NCBI GenBank assembly: GCA_963810305.1
Contig: CAWEMY010000005.1
Span: 496,001 to 560,000, forward strand
Reading direction: 5' to 3'
DNA from: JACDCA01 sp963810305
GTDB lineage: Bacteria; Acidobacteriota; Vicinamibacteria; Vicinamibacterales; 2-12-FULL-66-21
Length of the DNA stretch: 64,000 nt
Shown: positions 42,504 to 51,210 of the stretch, in pieces
Numbering within the stretch: position 1 is the stretch's first letter
Layout: the number at the start of each line of letters is the position of its first letter
Translations under genes and position numbers: made by a program
The notes under the pieces: generated by a model
Database searches by the model: none
What the model was told of the DNA's origin: nothing
The model's input: the letters and a program-made list of their open reading frames with translations, nothing else

Positions 42504-43565
42504 TCACTCCAGCGCTCGGCGCAAGAACCTGCAGAGGGCGAGCCCGTCCATCCATTTGAACGGCGAGACGCCGGTGCTGTAGTGGCCGCATGGCAGCACT
42601 TTGGTTTGATGCGGCACGCCTCGGGCCTTGAAGTCGGACACCAGCAGGCGCGACAGGGCGAGGGGGAACGTCAGGTCGTACAGCGCATAGACAAGCAGCG
42701 TCTGGCGGTCCATGACTCGATCCAGATACGGCCGCGGCGAGATCGGCATCCAGATCCGCCTCAGGGTTTCGAGGTTGACGTTGCCGTCGAGTGATTGACG
42801 CACGTGCTCGGTGGAGAGTCCCTCCCAGATGACGTCTGCGAAGTACGGCGAAATGTGATTGAGCGCCGCCGCCTTCACAAGTGGTTCGTGTGCCGTCGTC
42901 AACATCGCCAGGCACGAGCCGAGGCTGGTGCCGAGCACGCCGATTGATTCGAATCCCTCTTGGTGCAGCCAGGCGATGGAGCGGCGCGCATCCAGAACGG
43001 CCTGCCGGTTGATGGCAATGGTTCGCCCGACGTTGGCGCTCACGATGTAGTCGGCACGCTTCAGTTCCGGCGGCATGCGCGCCTCGTGATAGGGGAGGGT
43101 GAGCCGCAGCGCCGACAGCCCGAATCGATTCAGCAAGCGGCATAGACCGACATGCCCCTCCGAATCCGCGTTCCACTGTGGCATCACAAGGACCGCGCGT
43201 TTTTTGCCGTTCTGCGAGGCAGGGAAGAAGCGGGCGATCACCGTGTTGTTTTCGGGATGCGGCGTGACGACGGCGCTCTGGAACGTCAGCCGGTCGCCAT
43301 CGACCGAGTACTCGCCCGGGGTTACCGCGAAAAAGTCCTGGCTGCGGCGCAACGCCTCATCGGCCCAGGCCATGAGACGCACCGCAGGGTCGCCGGGAAC
43401 GTCCGGTAAGTCCGGCACCCATTCGAGGCCCCAGGCAAACGGACGGACTGTCCTGTTTTCAGCAGCTGCGGCAAGCCTCCGCTCCCAGTTATGAAAGGCT
43501 CGCGTCAGCACAGCTGTTCCTCTGGAAGGGATGTTGCAGCGGACTCTGCATGCATGAACAGCCAC
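42504..43565 (-). CDS. Alpha/beta hydrolase (ABHD18-like)
   Basis: About 335-353 residues. The nucleophile motif is GTSLGS (in SIGVLGTSLGSCLAML), preceded by AVLVMPQWNADSEGH and LRLTLPYHEARMPPE, and followed by LNHISPYFADVIWEGLS. The C-terminal His is in VLPCGHYSTGVSPFKW. This matches the ABHD18/DUF2048 type of serine hydrolase with unknown substrate. Start is uncertain: ATG 43565 overlaps a small gene on the other strand, GTG 43508 does not and starts closer to the conserved part. Confidence 0.85.
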   Translation of the reverse strand: MAVHACRVRCNIPSRGTAVLTRAFHNWERRLAAAAENRTVRPFAWGLEWVPDLPDVPGDPAVRLMAWADEALRRSQDFFAVTPGEYSVDGDRLTFQSAVVTPHPENNTVIARFFPASQNGKKRAVLVMPQWNADSEGHVGLCRLLNRFGLSALRLTLPYHEARMPPELKRADYIVSANVGRTIAINRQAVLDARRSIAWLHQEGFESIGVLGTSLGSCLAMLTTAHEPLVKAAALNHISPYFADVIWEGLSTEHVRQSLDGNVNLETLRRIWMPISPRPYLDRVMDRQTLLVYALYDLTFPLALSRLLVSDFKARGVPHQTKVLPCGHYSTGVSPFKWMDGLALCRFLRRALE

Positions 43566-43714
43566 CGCAGCCCGATGTTCCGCAGCCGCCGGACGTCATC
43601 AAGCGTCCGCAGCCCGTCAACAAGCCGATACCGTCCGGTGAACCGGTCCCTGAAGATCGTCCTGACGTTCACCCGGTGCCGCCCCCAACCGATCCCGGGC
43701 CCGCCGTGATCTGA
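43550..43714 (+). CDS. Small proline-rich open frame
   Basis: A 54-residue frame ATG 43550 to TGA 43712: a PxPxxP-rich peptide (HEQPPQPDVPQPPDVIKRP, PVPEDRPDVHPVPPPTDPG). The composition is regular and unlike random translation, and most of it fills a gap with no other gene. Against it: no clear ribosome-binding site and overlap with the amidase 3' end on the other strand. Could be a cell-envelope-type proline-rich peptide; weakly supported. Confidence 0.4.
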   Translation: MHEQPPQPDVPQPPDVIKRPQPVNKPIPSGEPVPEDRPDVHPVPPPTDPGPAVI

Positions 43715-45013
43715 GTCTCCATGGTCGCGGCGGCACCGAGCAGTTGATCGGTCTCTCCTGTGCGGCCGACAAGCTGCATGGCGATCGGCAGACCCGTCGA
43801 CGTGACGCCGGCCGGCAACGAGATCGCCGGGTGTCCAGTGAGATTGAAAAGCTGTGTCAATCGCAGCATCGCCGCCCGGACAGGTTCCGGGCGGCCGTCG
43901 ATGTCAACCGATCCGACGCCGAGCGGCGGCGCGGCGATTGGCAACGTCGGAAGCAGAAGCGCATCGCATCCAGCAAGCGCACTGTCAACTTCCCGGGTGA
44001 GCCGTTTCCGCAACCGCATCCCCCGCACGTAATCTTCCGCCAGCACGTACCGGCCGGTTTCAAGCCTGTTTCTCACCTGGGGTGAATAGAGCGCCGCGTG
44101 CTGTTCGAGCAGCGGCGCGTGGTACGCGGCGGCTTCGGGCAGGACGATGTGCAGGTACACGTCAGGCGTTGACCGCGCGTGGCCAATTGCGGCGTTGACG
44201 ATGCGATGGCCCCGCGACTCGAGTGCGGCCTGCACCCGGTCGAGGGCGCTACGGATTTCGGGATCGAGCCGCTCGAGCAGGTAACCATCTGGAATACCGA
44301 GAATCAGAGCGACCGGCGCGGATCCTTCGACAACCCTCCTGCCGCGCAAGACACCGAACATCAGCGCCGCGTCTTTGACCGATAACGTCATGGGCCCGAC
44401 GTGATCGCAGGTAGTACTCAGCGGGACCACGCCGTCGCACGGCACCTCGCCCAGTGTGGGTTTGAGGCCGACAATGCCGCATGCCGCGGCGGGGATCCGG
44501 ATCGATCCGCCCGTATCGGTGCCGATCGATCCCATGCACATGCCTTCGACGAGCGCAACGGCGGCGCCGCCGCTGGACCCGCCTGCCGAGCGCGACGGAT
44601 CGAAAGGGTTTCTGTACCGGGCCGAACGCGGACTCATCGCTGGTCGTGCCGAAAGCGAACTCATGGAGATTGGTCTTCCCTATGATGATCGCGCCCGCCT
44701 GCCGCAACCGCTGGACGATAGGCGCGTCGGCGGTCGGGCGCGTCGGCGGCAGCGCCGATCCCGATGTCGTCGGCACACCGGCGACGTGGACGAGATCCTT
44801 GATCGAAACGGGGATCCCATGCAGCGGGCCGCGATAGTCACCGCGCCGGAGCTCCTTCATCGCCGCTTCAGCGTCGGCCAGAGCGCTGTCGGCCAGGACG
44901 GTGATGAATGCGTTCAGCTCCGAGCGTGCTTCGATCCGCTTCAGGCAGGTCCGAACGAGATCCACGGGAGAGATTTCTCCACTCGCGATGCGCGGGGCAG
45001 TTTCGGCGATCAT
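43669..45013 (-). CDS. Amidase signature-family enzyme (frameshifted)
   Basis: Read through one shift, about 447 residues. N-terminal part: LHGIPVSIKDLVHVAGVPTT with the catalytic Lys, then IIIGKTNLHEFAFGTTSDE. Near 44604-44612, in a GAAACCC run, one extra base breaks the frame; deleting it gives FGPVQNPFDPSRSAGGSSGG. The remaining triad is the Ser of GGSSGG and the nucleophile Ser in GTDTGGSIRIPAA. Acts on amide bonds (GatA/fatty amide hydrolase superfamily); substrate unknown. Its ATG overlaps the stop of the small upstream gene (ATGA). An indel error is the simplest explanation because both halves are fully conserved. Confidence 0.85.
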
Positions 45014-45159
45014 TCCTTTTGATCGGCGGGACCCGCCGCGTCGGCTTCGCGCAGGGCTTCAGTCGATTTCGCGATCGCTTCGAGCAGCGGTTTGAGCGCC
45101 GGCAGTCCGCGGCGTTCCGCGTCGGCGATGGCGCTCTTCAGCCAGTCCTGGACGGTCAT
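45010..45159 (-). CDS. Small protein coupled to the amidase
   Basis: A 49-residue acidic helical protein (TVQDWLKSAIADAERRGLP, LKPLLEAIAKSTEALREAD). ATG 45159 overlaps the stop of the upstream barrel-like gene by one base and its own stop overlaps the amidase start by four, so it is embedded in a coupled three-gene operon. Similar short helical proteins are often found before amidases (inferred role: subunit or chaperone). Confidence 0.6.
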   Translation of the reverse strand: MTVQDWLKSAIADAERRGLPALKPLLEAIAKSTEALREADAAGPADQKE

Positions 45160-45839
45160 CAGAAGCTGACTGTACCGCGGAGCGTGATCGGGATTGTCAG
45201 AACGCGGTGCTCGACCGGGTCGTCCAGCTTGTTCCACGCGAATTTGGCCGCGAGCTGCACGCCGAACGGACCGACCATGAGTCCGCCACCTCCTTCAGCG
45301 AAGGTCCGCGTACCGTCGTGGCCGCCATCAGCGGTGATACGGCCGATGCCGCCGACGATAAAGGCCATCGCACCGAGGCCCCAGCCCGGCGCTCTATCGG
45401 CGACGTAGAGGCCGACACCCACGTCGTACGCCTTCGCGCCGGTCAGCGAATATGGTGCCGGAGCCTGTTCGCCGGCGAAGTTGATTCTCATCGTCGGCAC
45501 TGTCTCGACGCTGGCGCGGATACCGAGGGTCGTGCCGATGCTCAGCCCGAACGGATAGATCGCCGCGCTGAATCCGCGGTTGCGTTTCTTGAACTCCACC
45601 ACGTCGATCTGGATGCCGCCGTCGCGGGTCTCGTATTCGAATTCCCCGACCTGCGTCGCGCCGACCTCACGTCCGACGAGATCCTCCAGGGGATGGCTGG
45701 CAAAGTGCAGCGGCTCAGTGTGCATCCAGTCGATGCTCACAGTGACGAACTGGCGCCGCGGCTTCTGAACGGAATAATCCTGAGCGGCAGCAGGTGAGGC
45801 AATGCCCAGCGCGATGACTGCTGTGATGAGTAGACGCAT
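45159..45839 (-). CDS. Exported beta-barrel-like protein
   Basis: A 226-residue protein with a signal peptide (residues 1-20, ALGIASPAAAQ). The rest is beta-rich with alternating aromatic/hydrophobic residues (GFSAAIYPFGLSIGTTLGIRA, GLGAMAFIVGGIGRI) and ends in F (LRGTVSF), as in small outer-membrane barrels. Family not recognised. First gene of the operon with the 49-residue protein and the amidase. Divergent from the dehydrogenase gene at 45874 with 34 bp between starts. Confidence 0.75.
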   Translation of the reverse strand: MRLLITAVIALGIASPAAAQDYSVQKPRRQFVTVSIDWMHTEPLHFASHPLEDLVGREVGATQVGEFEYETRDGGIQIDVVEFKKRNRGFSAAIYPFGLSIGTTLGIRASVETVPTMRINFAGEQAPAPYSLTGAKAYDVGVGLYVADRAPGWGLGAMAFIVGGIGRITADGGHDGTRTFAEGGGGLMVGPFGVQLAAKFAWNKLDDPVEHRVLTIPITLRGTVSF

Positions 45840-45873
45840 GATGGGACCCGGTAATGTAGGGTAACGTACGACC

Positions 45874-46983
45874 GTGAACGATCGTATCCTCGCCGCCGTC
45901 ATGACTGCGCCGCGCGCACCGGTCGAGGTCCGAGAGTTCGCACGGCCTGACTTGCCACCCGGTTCCGCGCTGCTGCGCACCGAGCGATCCGAGGTGTGCG
46001 GCACGGACGTTCATCTCTGGCACGGCCGGCTCTCCGGCGTCCCGTACCCGATCATTCCCGGGCACGTCTCCGCGGGGACGCTGGAGCGGATTCGCGGACC
46101 GCTGCACGCTCTTGACGGGTCGGTTCTGCACGAGGGAGACCGGGTCGCATTCTTCGACGTCCATCGCACCTGTGGCCGCTGTCGCGCGTGTACGGTGCAC
46201 CGCACGCCGACGCGATGTAGCGCGCGGCGGGTGTACGGCATCACCGATCCGGCAAGCGAGGGGCTGTACGGCGGCTGGTCGCAGGGGATCTATCTCGAAC
46301 CTGGCGTCGGCATCGCGCGGCTTCCCGATTCGGTGACTTTCGACGACTACATCGGCGGCGGTTGCGGGTTGCTGACGGCGGTCCATATTCTCGAGCGGGC
46401 CGCTGTGCGTCCTGGCGATACGGTGCTCGTCCAGGGCACCGGAGCAGTCGGCCTGAGCGCGATCGCGCTGTCACGCACCGGCGGTGCCGCAACGGTGATC
46501 GCGGTCGGAGCGCCGGCAGACCGGCTCGATCTTGCGCGCCGCATGGGGGCGGATCACGTGTTCGATGTGACAGCGACCACCAGGGAGCAGCGGCTCGAAG
46601 GCATCCACGCGCTGACCCACGGCGAGGGGGCGGACGTCGTTCTCGAGGCAGCGGGCGCTGCGGCGGCGGTCCCGGAAGGCATGGACCTGGCCCGGGACGG
46701 CGGCCGCTACGTAATCGCCGGCCACTATACCGATGCCGGCGACGTCCTGATCAACGCGCACCGCCAGATCAATCGCAAGCACCTGGAGATCCGGGGATGC
46801 TGGGGGAGCGAGCCAGGTCACTTCGTCCGCGCGCTGTCACTCCTCGAGCGTTACGCGTCGCGTTTTCCGTGGCGCGAAGTTGGCGGGCGCACCTACTCGC
46901 TCCGGCGCCTGAACGAAGCGCTCGCCGACGCGGAAGCCATGCGGATCACGAAGGCACTCGTGGACCCCTGGCTCGACTCATGA
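45874..46983 (+). CDS. Zinc-dependent alcohol/threonine dehydrogenase-like enzyme
   Basis: A 369-residue MDR dehydrogenase. Catalytic zinc ligands SEVCGTDVHLWHG and IIPGHVSAG (Cys, His), structural zinc cluster CGRCRACTVHRTPTRC, Rossmann motif VLVQGTGAVGLSAIAL. The layout is of the threonine/sorbitol dehydrogenase branch. It lies first in a coupled operon with pyruvate kinase and NhaA: its TGA overlaps the pyk ATG (ATGA). Substrate unknown. Confidence 0.88.
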   Translation: MNDRILAAVMTAPRAPVEVREFARPDLPPGSALLRTERSEVCGTDVHLWHGRLSGVPYPIIPGHVSAGTLERIRGPLHALDGSVLHEGDRVAFFDVHRTCGRCRACTVHRTPTRCSARRVYGITDPASEGLYGGWSQGIYLEPGVGIARLPDSVTFDDYIGGGCGLLTAVHILERAAVRPGDTVLVQGTGAVGLSAIALSRTGGAATVIAVGAPADRLDLARRMGADHVFDVTATTREQRLEGIHALTHGEGADVVLEAAGAAAAVPEGMDLARDGGRYVIAGHYTDAGDVLINAHRQINRKHLEIRGCWGSEPGHFVRALSLLERYASRFPWREVGGRTYSLRRLNEALADAEAMRITKALVDPWLDS

Positions 46984-48378
46984 GACAGACCAAGATCATT
47001 GCCACGCTGGGTCCGGCGAGCAGCCCGCCAGAAGTCATCGACGCGCTGCTTGGGGCTGGCGTGGATATCTTCCGGCTGAACTTCTCGCACGGTTCCCACG
47101 AGAGTCACGCCGAGGTCTACCAGCGGGTCCGCGACGCGGCTGCTCGACGCGGCTGTGTTGTCGCGATCATGCAGGACCTGAGCGGGCCGAAGATCCGCAC
47201 CGGACCGCTGGCAGCCGGCGCAACGCTCACGCTGCGCGAAGGCGAGGAGCTGCGGATTGCCGAAGGCGACGAACCAGGGCGACGAGGGACTCATCTTCAC
47301 GCCGTACGGCGAGCTCGTTCGATCGGCGAAGCCTGGCGATCGACTGTTGCTCGACGATGGACGGATTGAACTGCGGGTCATCGATTCCGGTGAGCAGTTG
47401 ACGACGGTGGTGGTCAACGGCGGCGCGCTCGGCGGAAAGAAGGGCATCAACGCCCCGGGCGTGCTGCTGCCTTCATCCGCGCTGACCGCGAAGGACGAAG
47501 CGGACCTGCGGTTCGGCCTGCAGCTCGGTGTCGACTATGTCGCCCTCAGTTTCGTTCAGACCGCAGCCGACGTGTTGCGGGCGCGCGAAGTCATGGAAGC
47601 GGCCGGCACGCGCGTGCCGATCATCGCCAAGATCGAGCGCCCGGCGGCGGTCCAGGAACTTGGCGCGATCCTGGAGGTCGCGCAGGCAGTCATGGTCGCG
47701 CGTGGTGATCTCGGTCTGGAGATGCCGCTCGAGCAGGTGCCGCGCGTCCAGAAGGAGATCGTCCGGCGCGCGCGTGCCGCAGGGCGCCCGGTCATCGTCG
47801 CGACGCAGGTGCTCGAGTCCATGCGCGAGGAGCCCCGGCCGACCCGCGCCGAGGTGAGCGACGCCGCGAATGCCGTCGGAGAGGGCGTGGACGCCATCAT
47901 GCTGGCCGGGGAGACGGCGGTCGGAGCGTTTCCGGTCAAGACCGTGCAGACGCTGGCCACGATCATCGCCGAAGCCGAGCAGACACCGTCCGGCGAGCGC
48001 ATCGATCCGCTCGTCGACGCAACCGGAACTGCGCACGGCCGGGCGCTGTGTGAGGCGGGGGTGTTGCTGGCCGCCGTCGCTTGCGCCGACGCGATCATCG
48101 CGGTCACACGCGAGGGGAAGACCGCACGGATGCTGGCGGCGCTTCGCCCCCGCACGTCGATCATTGCGGCCACCGGTCAGGTTCGGGTCGCAGGCACCCT
48201 TGCACTGCTTCGGGGAGTGACTCCGGTCATCACCCCCGAGCGCGACGTCGAAAGGCTGGAGCGGTTCCTCCTGGAACGGCGCCTGGTCGCCGCCGGTGCC
48301 ATGACCGTCTTCATCAGCGTCAGCCCGGATCTGACCCGAGTCGACGCGAACTTCCTGAACGTTCAGCGAGTGACATGA
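46980..48378 (+). CDS. pyk: Pyruvate kinase (frameshifted)
   Basis: Glycolytic pyruvate kinase, about 465 residues when read through. N-terminal: KIIATLGPASS, FRLNFSHGSHESH, MQDLSGPKIRTG (ADP/PEP and metal binding). One extra base in the GGG run at 47277-47279 breaks the frame in the B domain; after correction it runs GDEGLIFTPYGELV onward. The C-terminal part holds the hallmark IIAKIERPAAV, MVARGDLGLEMPLEQVP, VIVATQVLESM and AIMLAGETAVGAFP. No allosteric-site assignment is possible. An essential enzyme with a single-base disruption is more likely a sequence error than a null allele. Confidence 0.9.
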
Positions 48379-49523
48379 AGGCGTGGGCCTTCATCATCGA
48401 CAACTCGCTGCTCCTGGTCGCGGGAGCCGTATCCGCCCTGGTGTGGGCCAATCTCGATCCGGCGTCGTACGAGCACTTCGCTCACGGGCCGATCCATTTC
48501 GCCACCAACGACGTCGGTATGGCGTTCTTCTTCGCGCTTGCCGCGAAGCAGATCATCGAGGCCCGCCTTCCCGGGGGCGCGCTGGCCTCGCCGCGAGAAG
48601 CCGCAGTACCCCTGATCGCTGCGGTCGGCGGCATGGCGGGGCCCGCGCTTATCTACGTCGCGCTGGCTTCGGCGCTAGACCGTCCTGAGCTGTATCGGGG
48701 CTGGGCTGTCCCGTGCGCGACCGACATCGCGTTCTCGTACATGGCAGCGCGCCTGATCTTCCCTCCGAGGCACCCGGGCATTCCATTTCTCCTGCTGCTG
48801 GCGATCGCCGACGATGCGCTCGGCTTGATCCTGCTGGCGGTCTTCTATCCGACCGGGCCGCTCTCGCTCGCTCACCTTCGTCGCCCTGATGGTTCCTGCG
48901 ATCGCCGTGTCCTACGCGCTGAAGAAGTTCCGGACGATCAGCTTCTGGCCGTACCTCGCCGTCGGCGGGGGACTGTCCTGGTGCGCCATGTATTTTGGCG
49001 GCATCCATCCGGCGCTCGCTCTTGTGCCGATCATGCCGCTGATGCCGCACGCCAAGCCGCGATCCTGGGTCTCTTCGACGCCGCGCGAAGGACAGCCTTC
49101 CCGACACCATGAATCGCTTCGAGCATTTCTTCAAGATGCCGGTCCAATTCATCCTCTTCTTCTTCGGTCTGGTGAATGTCGGAGTGCCGCTCGGTGGCAT
49201 CGGCACCGGCACCTGGATCGTGGCTGCTCGCGCTGCTGGTCGGAAAGCCGGTCGGCATCGTTCTGTCGACCGTTCTGTCGATCAACGCGGGCCTCCGCGC
49301 GCCCGGAGGCCTGACCACGGTGCACACCGTGGTGGTCGGCGTCGCCGCCGGCATCGGCTTCACGGTTGCCCTGTTCTTCGCGACCGCCGCCTTCCTGCCA
49401 GGTCCGGTCCTCGACGAAGTCAAGATGGGATCGCTTCTCAGCTTTCTCGCAGCCCCTGGCGCCATCCTGCTCGGCCGCGCCGTCGGGCTTCGCCCGAGCG
49501 GATCCCGGATCGCTGATCGCTGA
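48375..49523 (+). CDS. nhaA: Na+/H+ antiporter NhaA (several frameshifts)
   Basis: The parts of an NhaA antiporter in order: ALASPREAAVPLIAAVGGMA, the Asp of PCATDIAFSYMA, and the paired Asp of LLLLAIADDALGLILL (ion-binding site); then FVALMVPAIAVSYALKKFRT, MNRFEHFFKMPVQFILFFFG and LLVGKPVGIVLSTVL with GIGFTVALFFATAAFLPG. The frame shifts near 48862-48872, at 49055-49092 (probably more than one indel) and near 49216-49223. Conserved blocks are intact, so either assembly indels or a recent pseudogene. ATG overlaps the pyk stop (ATGA). Its 3' end lies within a heptamer array. Confidence 0.78.
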
Positions 49524-49570
49524 TCGCTTATCCCCAAGAACAGATCCCGCATCCCGGATCCCGGCTCCGC
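49501..49570. repeat. Heptamer array E (GATCCCG-type units)
   Basis: Ten units in exact 7-bp phase: GATCCCG, GATCGCT x3, TATCCCC, AAGAACA, GATCCCG, CATCCCG, GATCCCG, GCTCCGC. It includes the nhaA stop codon (49521-49523). A degenerate continuation reaches about 49635. CATCCCG is the complement-phase version of the GCGGGAT unit in array A. Confidence 0.65.
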
Positions 49571-49649
49571 CAGGCTCGCGCGATCCGCGGATCGTTCCGA
49601 AGATCAGGGCATCACGCATCCGGATCCGGCATTCCGTTATGCTGTGCCG

Positions 49650-50768
49650 ATGGAGGCAACCGACCGTCCGGTCGCGGATGCATCGTGGGACGAGCACTAC
49701 CGCGACGAGCGTGACGCCGCGTTTCTCTATCGTGCGCTGGCGAGTGTCGAGCCGACGGTCGAACGCCGGGAGCTGTTCGAGAAGCTCGCGGCGGTCGAGG
49801 ATCGTCACGCGCTTCGCTGGGAGGAACTGTTCAGGGACGCCGAACGACCGCTGCCCGCGCACGCTCCGGCGTTCAGAACCCGCGTCCTCGCGTGGATGGC
49901 GCGGACGTTCGGGTCCTCGCTGATCCTGCCGATGATGCTCGCTGAAGAAGGGCGCGAAGTGCAGGCGTATCTCGGGCTGGCGCGCGGGTCCTCGAATCGG
50001 CTCACGCACAAGGCCGCCGTCGATATCGCAGCCGACTCCGCCGTCCACGCGCGCGAGCTGTCGGAGGCAATGGGCCGCGAAGGTGAACCGTGGCACACCG
50101 GCGGCGCCGGCGGCGTGCTGCGCAGCGTCGTTTACGGGTTCAATGACGGGCTGACGGCGAACTTCGGCCTCGTCGCCGGCGTGATCGGGGCGGACGTCGC
50201 CCCCCACATCGTGATCATCAGCGGCGTCGCCGGAGCGATTGCCGACGCACTGTCGATGGGATCGAGCGGCTACCTCGCGGCAAAAAGCGAGGCGGAGGTC
50301 CACGCGCATCAGATCGAGATGGAGCGTCACGAGATGCGGCTGATGCCGGATCTCGAGGAGGAGGAGCTGGCGCTCATTTACGAAGCGAAGGGGCTGCCGG
50401 TCGATCGTGCACGCGAAACGGCGCACGCGATGATGCAGGATCCCGCTCGCGCCCTGGACGCGATGGTCCGGGAGGAGCTGAACATCCATCCGGCGGAGCT
50501 CGCGCCACTGAAGGACGGCGTGATCACCGGCACCGCGACCGCCGTCGGCGCGTTCATCCCGATCCTGCCGTTCATGATGATGGCCCACGGCAGCGCGATC
50601 TGGGTGTCGCTGGCGATCAGCATGCTCGCGCATTTCGCCATCGGTGGCGCGCGCAGCCTGTTCACCGGCCGCGGCGTGTGGGCCAGCGGCCGCGACATGT
50701 TCCTGGTGGGATTCGGGGTCGCCGCAGTCGGCTACGCGATCGGCGAGCTGATCACGCGGATGCTGTAG
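49650..50768 (+). CDS. Ferritin-like/VIT1 fusion iron transporter (MbfA-type)
   Basis: A 372-residue membrane protein. Residues 1-140 are a ferritin/rubrerythrin-like four-helix domain with Glu and ExxH-type ligands (EHYRDERDAAFLYRAL, KLAAVEDRHALRWEEL, AEEGREVQAYLGL). From GVLRSVVYGFNDGLTANFGL onward a VIT1/CCC1 domain follows, with ISGVAGAIADALSMGSSGYL, a cytoplasmic Glu/Met-rich helix (EAEVHAHQIEMERHEMRLMP) and three more membrane segments. Such proteins export iron (and manganese) and protect from iron/peroxide stress. ATG 49650 is used; GTG 49644 is an alternative. Stop lies in a palindrome. Confidence 0.9.
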   Translation: MEATDRPVADASWDEHYRDERDAAFLYRALASVEPTVERRELFEKLAAVEDRHALRWEELFRDAERPLPAHAPAFRTRVLAWMARTFGSSLILPMMLAEEGREVQAYLGLARGSSNRLTHKAAVDIAADSAVHARELSEAMGREGEPWHTGGAGGVLRSVVYGFNDGLTANFGLVAGVIGADVAPHIVIISGVAGAIADALSMGSSGYLAAKSEAEVHAHQIEMERHEMRLMPDLEEEELALIYEAKGLPVDRARETAHAMMQDPARALDAMVREELNIHPAELAPLKDGVITGTATAVGAFIPILPFMMMAHGSAIWVSLAISMLAHFAIGGARSLFTGRGVWASGRDMFLVGFGVAAVGYAIGELITRML

Positions 50769-50792
50769 GGGCCGTTCGCGAACGGCCCCTAC
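50765..50792. terminator. Perfect palindrome between convergent genes, copy 2
   Basis: A 28-bp perfect palindrome with arm GTAGGGGCCGTTCG; it differs from the palindrome at 42471-42500 only by one compensated G/C position in each arm. It contains the stop codons of both convergent genes, so it is positioned as a bidirectional terminator. Confidence 0.7.
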
Positions 50793-51187
50793 GTCTTCTT
50801 CCTCAACGACTGGACGTAGGTCACGACCGTCCAGATCTGCTGCTCGTTCAACTCCTCCTTGAACGCCGGCATCTTCGGCTTCTTCCGGCCGTTCGACACT
50901 TTGTAGAAGACCGTTCCGTCATCATTGCGGTCGGCGCGCTTCGGGTTGGTGAGGTCGTTATCTGTCGCGTCGGGATCGGCGTCCGGTCCGTCGCCGAGTC
51001 CGCCGGGGCCGTGGCAGCGCTGGCATTTGTCCTTGAAGATGGCTTTGCCGGCGGCGAGGGTCTTTGCGTCCACCGTCAGCGGATTCTTTTTCGTCGGCGC
51101 ATCCTCGCCGAGAGTCCACCCGCCACTTTGCGGTACCGATAGCGCAATCACGGTCACTGCCGCGACGCAGAGAAGATGAATGCTCAT
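50789..51187 (-). CDS. Secreted c-type cytochrome
   Basis: A 132-residue monohaem cytochrome c. Signal peptide residues 1-18, haem motif CQRCH (within IFKDKCQRCHGPGGLGDGP), axial Met in KKPKMPAFKEELNEQQIW and the typical C-terminal helix VVTYVQSLR. Periplasmic electron carrier; partner not in the window. ATG 51187; the divergent LOG gene starts 23 bp away, so their promoters must overlap or lie within the genes. Confidence 0.9.
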   Translation of the reverse strand: MSIHLLCVAAVTVIALSVPQSGGWTLGEDAPTKKNPLTVDAKTLAAGKAIFKDKCQRCHGPGGLGDGPDADPDATDNDLTNPKRADRNDDGTVFYKVSNGRKKPKMPAFKEELNEQQIWTVVTYVQSLRKKT

Positions 51188-51210
51188 GTTGAAATGATAC
51201 AGTTTTTTCA

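Noticed and set aside
46362..46979. Upstream extension of the pyruvate kinase frame
   Set aside because: It overlaps the dehydrogenase in another frame and is Arg-rich; pyruvate kinase homology starts at ATG 46980.
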